From assembly GCA_017538635.1 (NCBI GenBank), contig JAFYIM010000009.1:1-8762 (forward strand): a stretch of DNA of 8,762 nt. Direction: 5' to 3'. Positions 6,530-8,762 of the stretch are shown here, piece by piece; positions within the stretch are counted from its first letter, which is position 1, and each line of letters begins with the position of its first letter. Below the pieces are notes generated by a model. It had not been told where the DNA came from and searched no databases. It saw only the letters and a program-made list of their open reading frames with translations. The stretch comes from a bacterium. GTDB lineage: Bacteria; UBA3054. The translations under genes were made by a program, and so were the position numbers.

Positions 6530-6558
6530 CTTTGCCTGCGGCAGAAAGGAAGGAAATC

Positions 6559-6918
6559 ATGTACAAAAAGGTCGATCGCAAAGCGATCCGAGCCAAGAAG
6601 CATTACCGCATCCGCAAGCATCTCAGCGGCACTGCCGAATGCCCCCGCCTGGCCGTCTATCGCAGCAACCGCTATATTTACGCGCAGCTGATCGATGACG
6701 CCGCCGGCGTCACCCTGGCCGCCGCCTCCTCCCGCGAGGCCGGCTTCGAGGGCTACCCCGGCAACTGTGAAGCAGCCAAGAAGGTCGGTCAGACCCTGGC
6801 GGAACGCGCCAAGGCCAAAGGCGTCGAAGAGTGCATCTTCGACCGCGGCGGCCTGGTCTACCACGGCAGAGTAGCGGCTCTCGCCGACGGCGCCCGTGAG
6901 GGCGGCCTGAACTTTTAG
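6559..6918 (+). CDS. rplR: 50S ribosomal protein L18 (uL18)
   Basis: L18 binds 5S rRNA and, with L5, helps place it in the central protuberance. The product is 119 residues, starting '[20 protein letters not shown]'. Conserved blocks follow: '[21 protein letters not shown]', '[13 protein letters not shown]', '[19 protein letters not shown]' and the signature '[20 protein letters not shown]'. The basic N-terminal tail is the usual rRNA-binding extension. I choose the ATG at 6559, which follows AAGGAAGG (6546-6553) by 5 bases. An in-frame TTG at 6532 would add nine residues but has no binding site and would precede the predicted transcription start. It is the first gene after the long gap and so the first served by the putative internal promoter. 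Confidence 0.97.
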   Translation: MYKKVDRKAIRAKKHYRIRKHLSGTAECPRLAVYRSNRYIYAQLIDDAAGVTLAAASSREAGFEGYPGNCEAAKKVGQTLAERAKAKGVEECIFDRGGLVYHGRVAALADGAREGGLNF

Positions 6919-6935
6919 GCGAAGGAGGAAAAATC

Positions 6936-7526
6936 ATGGCATTCGATGCAAACAACAGAAACGAAAGACCTGACCGCAGTGACCGCGGTGAACGCCGCGA
7001 CCGTCGCGACCGCCGCGACCGCCGCGACCGCGACGCCGTCAAGGAGCCGCCGGAATTCGAAGAACGCGTAGTCTTCATCAACCGCGTGGCCAAGACCGTC
7101 AAGGGCGGCCGCCGCATGAGCTTTGCGGCCCTGGTCGTCGTCGGCGACGGCAAAGGTCGGGTAGGCTACGGCATCGGCAAAGCCGCCGAAGTCCCGGAAG
7201 CCATCCGCAAAGGCGCTGACGCCGCCAAGAAGAACCTCATCACCGTGCCGCTGCTGCACAGCACCATCCCCCATGAAGTCATCGGCCGCTTCGGCGCCGG
7301 CGAAGTCATGCTCAAGCCCGCTGCCGACGGTACCGGCGTTATCGCCGGCGGTCCCGTCCGTGCCGTCTGCGAGCTGGCCGGTATGAAAAACATTCTCACC
7401 AAATCCCTGGGTTCCAACACTGCCGTCAACATGGTAGCCGCCACTATGGAGGGCCTCAAGTCCCTGAAGACCGTAGAGGAGATGGCTCGCCTGCGCGGCA
7501 AGGATCCCAAGGAAATCCTGGGTTAA
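6936..7526 (+). CDS. rpsE: 30S ribosomal protein S5 (uS5) with Arg/Asp-rich N-terminal extension
   Basis: S5 lies at the mRNA entry side of the 30S subunit with S3 and S4 and affects accuracy and spectinomycin sensitivity. The product is 196 residues, about 30 longer than the common 165. The core starts at about residue 41 ('[21 protein letters not shown]'); the spectinomycin loop (about 51-59) looks wild type. '[19 protein letters not shown]' and '[18 protein letters not shown]' follow, and the end is '[11 protein letters not shown]'. Residues 1-40 form a charged tail with four RRD units at 20-31. The ATG at 6936 is 7 bases after AAGGAGG (6922-6928). No in-frame start codon lies between the tail and the core, so the tail is most likely translated. 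Arg-rich S5 tails also occur in actinobacteria, from memory. Confidence 0.97.
   Translation: MAFDANNRNERPDRSDRGERRDRRDRRDRRDRDAVKEPPEFEERVVFINRVAKTVKGGRRMSFAALVVVGDGKGRVGYGIGKAAEVPEAIRKGADAAKKNLITVPLLHSTIPHEVIGRFGAGEVMLKPAADGTGVIAGGPVRAVCELAGMKNILTKSLGSNTAVNMVAATMEGLKSLKTVEEMARLRGKDPKEILG
6993..7034 (+). repeat. Tandem 9-bp repeat encoding Arg-Arg-Asp in the S5 N-terminus
   Basis: Four consecutive units of CGCCGCGAC stand at 6993-7001, 7002-7010, 7011-7019 and 7020-7028. A partial CGCGAC unit follows at 7029-7034. The second unit differs by one silent change (CGT for CGC). Because the unit is nine bases, gain or loss of copies keeps the reading frame, so the length could differ between strains. 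The repeat lies wholly inside rpsE. Confidence 0.9.
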
Positions 7527-7540
7527 GGAGGGGCTGCAAA

Positions 7541-7726
7541 ATGGCAAAGATCAAGATCACTCTGACCAAGAGCCCCATCGGCTACGCTAAAAAGCAGAGA
7601 GCCATCGCCGACTCTCTGGGTCTGAAGAAGATGCATTCCTCCGTCGTCCAGGAGGACACTCCCGATATCCTGGGCAAATGCCACGCTATCGCGCATCTTG
7701 TCACCGTAGAAAAGCTGGACGACTAA
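7541..7726 (+). CDS. rpmD: 50S ribosomal protein L30 (uL30)
   Basis: L30 is a small 23S rRNA binding protein. The 61-residue product matches the short bacterial form, starting '[20 protein letters not shown]'. It continues with '[20 protein letters not shown]' and ends '[12 protein letters not shown]', with the expected pattern of a strand, a helix and a C-terminal strand. The ATG at 7541 follows AAGGAGGGG (7525-7533), which overlaps the rpsE stop. Some bacteria have lost rpmD from this position, but it is present and intact here. It lies 14 bases after rpsE and 14 before rplO. Confidence 0.97.
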   Translation: MAKIKITLTKSPIGYAKKQRAIADSLGLKKMHSSVVQEDTPDILGKCHAIAHLVTVEKLDD

Positions 7727-7740
7727 GTAGGAGGTGTACC

Positions 7741-8178
7741 ATGAATCTTAGTGAACTTTCTCCCGCGCCCGGTTCCAAAAAAGCTCCTCTGCGCGTAGGC
7801 AGAGGCATTGGTTCCGGCACCGGTAAGACCTCCGGCCGCGGTCATGAAGGCCAGAAGTCCCGTTCCGGCGGCGGCGTACGCCCCGGCTTCGAAGGCGGCC
7901 AGATGCCCCTTTCCCGCCGTTTACCGAAACGCGGCTTCACCAACATCTGGAAGAAGGAGATAGTGGAGGTCCCGCTGGAAGCTCTCAACGTGTTTGAGGA
8001 CGGTACCGAAGTCACCGCCGAACTGCTTTGGGAAGCCGGCATCATCAACAAGGTGAAAGACGGCGTCAAGATCCTGAACAACGGCGAACTGAGCAAAAAA
8101 CTGACCGTATGCGTCCCCGCGACTGCCGCTGCTGCGGCCGCCATTGAGGCCTGCGGCGGAAAAGTCGAGGTGAAGTAA
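7741..8178 (+). CDS. rplO: 50S ribosomal protein L15 (uL15)
   Basis: L15 is a late-assembly 50S protein whose long basic N-terminal arm reaches into 23S rRNA. I choose the ATG at 7741, giving 145 residues starting '[20 protein letters not shown]'. The Gly/Arg/Lys-rich arm (residues 19-66) contains '[20 protein letters not shown]' and '[18 protein letters not shown]', the family signature. A globular C-terminal part ends '[11 protein letters not shown]'. The frame is open back to 7678, but that stretch overlaps rpmD. The binding site AGGAGGTG (7729-7736) fits 7741 only. The stop at 8176-8178 directly abuts the secY ATG. Confidence 0.98.
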   Translation: MNLSELSPAPGSKKAPLRVGRGIGSGTGKTSGRGHEGQKSRSGGGVRPGFEGGQMPLSRRLPKRGFTNIWKKEIVEVPLEALNVFEDGTEVTAELLWEAGIINKVKDGVKILNNGELSKKLTVCVPATAAAAAAIEACGGKVEVK

Positions 8179-8762
8179 ATGTTCTCAGCATTGGTAAACG
8201 CCTGGAAGATCCCGGAACTGAGAAAAAAGATCCTCTTCACGCTGCTGATGATCGGCGTGTTCCGCCTGGGCTCCCATATCCCGGTGCCCGGCGTCAATAA
8301 GGACCTGCTCTCTTCGATGTTCTCCTCCGACCTGTTTACCTGGATGAACATCCTCTCCGGCGGTTCTTTCAAGAGCCTGACCGTGTTCGCCATGGGCATC
8401 ATCCCCTACATCAACGCTTCCATCATCGTGCAGCTGTTGACCATGGTGGTGCCTTACTTCGAACGCCTGGCCAAGGAAGGCCAGGAAGGCCGCAAGAAGA
8501 TGACCCAGTGGATCCGCTACGGTTCCGTGGTCCTTGGCGCTTTGCAGGCCCTGGTCATGGCCATCTATCTCCAGAGCGCCATGATCAACCCCGGCGTGTG
8601 GAGCATCATCGTTACCACCATCATCCTCACCGCAGGCACTGCCTTCCTGATGTGGCTGGGTGAGTCCATCACCGAAAACGGCATCGGCAACGGCATCTCC
8701 CTCATCATCTTCGCCGGTATCGTTTCCCGCCTGCCTTCCGGTCTCAGCACCCTGTACCAGTA
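8179..8762 (+). CDS. secY: Preprotein translocase subunit SecY, 3' end cut off by the window
   Basis: SecY forms the protein-conducting channel of the SecYEG translocon in the cytoplasmic membrane. The first 194 residues are present and the frame stays open to the end. TM1 covers about residues 18-37, ending in 'GSHIPVPGV'. A plug-like segment follows (about 40-65), then TM2 near 68-90 ('FAMGIIPYINASIIVQLLT') and the cytoplasmic loop 'PYFERLAKEGQEGRKKMTQW'. TM3 lies near 114-132, TM4 near 142-161, the conserved 'ITENGIGNGIS' at 164-174, and the start of TM5 after that. The ATG at 8179 abuts the rplO stop without any gap. Its binding site GAGGTG (8167-8172) lies inside rplO, six bases upstream, so translation is probably coupled. 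The placement after rplO is standard. Confidence 0.98.
   Translation, partial: MFSALVNAWKIPELRKKILFTLLMIGVFRLGSHIPVPGVNKDLLSSMFSSDLFTWMNILSGGSFKSLTVFAMGIIPYINASIIVQLLTMVVPYFERLAKEGQEGRKKMTQWIRYGSVVLGALQALVMAIYLQSAMINPGVWSIIVTTIILTAGTAFLMWLGESITENGIGNGISLIIFAGIVSRLPSGLSTLYQ

Larger units (their letters stand above)
6392..6558 (+). other. 167-base non-coding gap between rplF and rplR with inverted repeats and a promoter
   Basis: All other gene junctions here are 25 bases or less, or overlap. This gap is not coding: the only ATG-initiated frame (from 6494) lacks a binding site and runs into rplR out of frame. The first half is very GC-rich and carries two inverted repeats. The second half is AT-richer and holds a third inverted repeat, a promoter-like sequence and the rplR binding site. 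The direct repeat GCCCCCGG occurs at 6424-6431 and 6441-6448, and CCCGGT at 6444-6449 and 6454-6459. Possible roles are an internal promoter region, an RNA processing or stability element, or a small structured insertion. The sequence does not decide between them. Confidence 0.8.

Noticed and set aside
6494..6691. A 65-residue open frame starting in the rplF-rplR gap
   Set aside because: No ribosome binding site precedes the ATG, which is part of inverted repeat C. Most of the frame is rplR read out of frame, and the predicted transcription start lies downstream of it.

Overview
The window is a continuous run of a bacterial S10-spc ribosomal protein operon, entirely on the + strand. It opens inside rplD (uL4) and closes inside secY. 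The order is rplD', rplW, rplB, rpsS, rplV, rpsC, rplP, rpmC, rpsQ, rplN, rplX, rplE, rpsZ (zinc-type S14), rpsH, rplF, rplR, rpsE, rpmD, rplO, secY'. There are eighteen complete genes and two partial ones. Nothing looks mobile, phage-derived or CRISPR-like, and I found no tRNA or rRNA gene.

The organism is most likely a GC-rich member of the Bacillota, probably class Clostridia. The evidence is the fusion of the S10 and spc blocks without a promoter at the rpsQ/rplN junction, the 61-residue four-Cys S14 between L5 and S8, a four-Cys L24, strong AGGAGG-type ribosome binding sites before nearly every gene, and clostridial-looking protein sequences with C/G-ending codons. An Oscillospiraceae-like origin is an impression only.

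Layout. Positions 1-2977 hold large-subunit tunnel and peptidyl-transferase proteins (L4, L23, L2, L22) with S19 and S3. Positions 2980-4281 hold L16, L29, S17 and L14. Positions 4297-6391 hold L24, L5, S14, S8 and L6. A 167-base non-coding gap follows (6392-6558), against gaps of 25 bases or less, or small overlaps, everywhere else. Positions 6559-8178 hold L18, S5, L30 and L15, and secY starts immediately after the L15 stop. The gap carries two GC-rich inverted repeats, a third AT-richer inverted repeat and a promoter-like TTGCCG-N18-TATAAT just before rplR. This suggests that rplR-rpsE-rpmD-rplO-secY can be transcribed partly on their own.

The genes work together by supplying near-equimolar ribosomal proteins from one long transcript, with start codons coupled to preceding stops at several junctions (rplD/rplW, rplV/rpsC, rplP/rpmC, rplO/secY). 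SecY ties this supply to membrane protein export. Most of the window is ordinary core genome. The two points worth a second look are the structured, promoter-bearing rplF-rplR gap and an Arg/Asp repeat tail at the N-terminus of S5, encoded by a tandem 9-bp repeat. I did not find a clearly novel multi-gene system.
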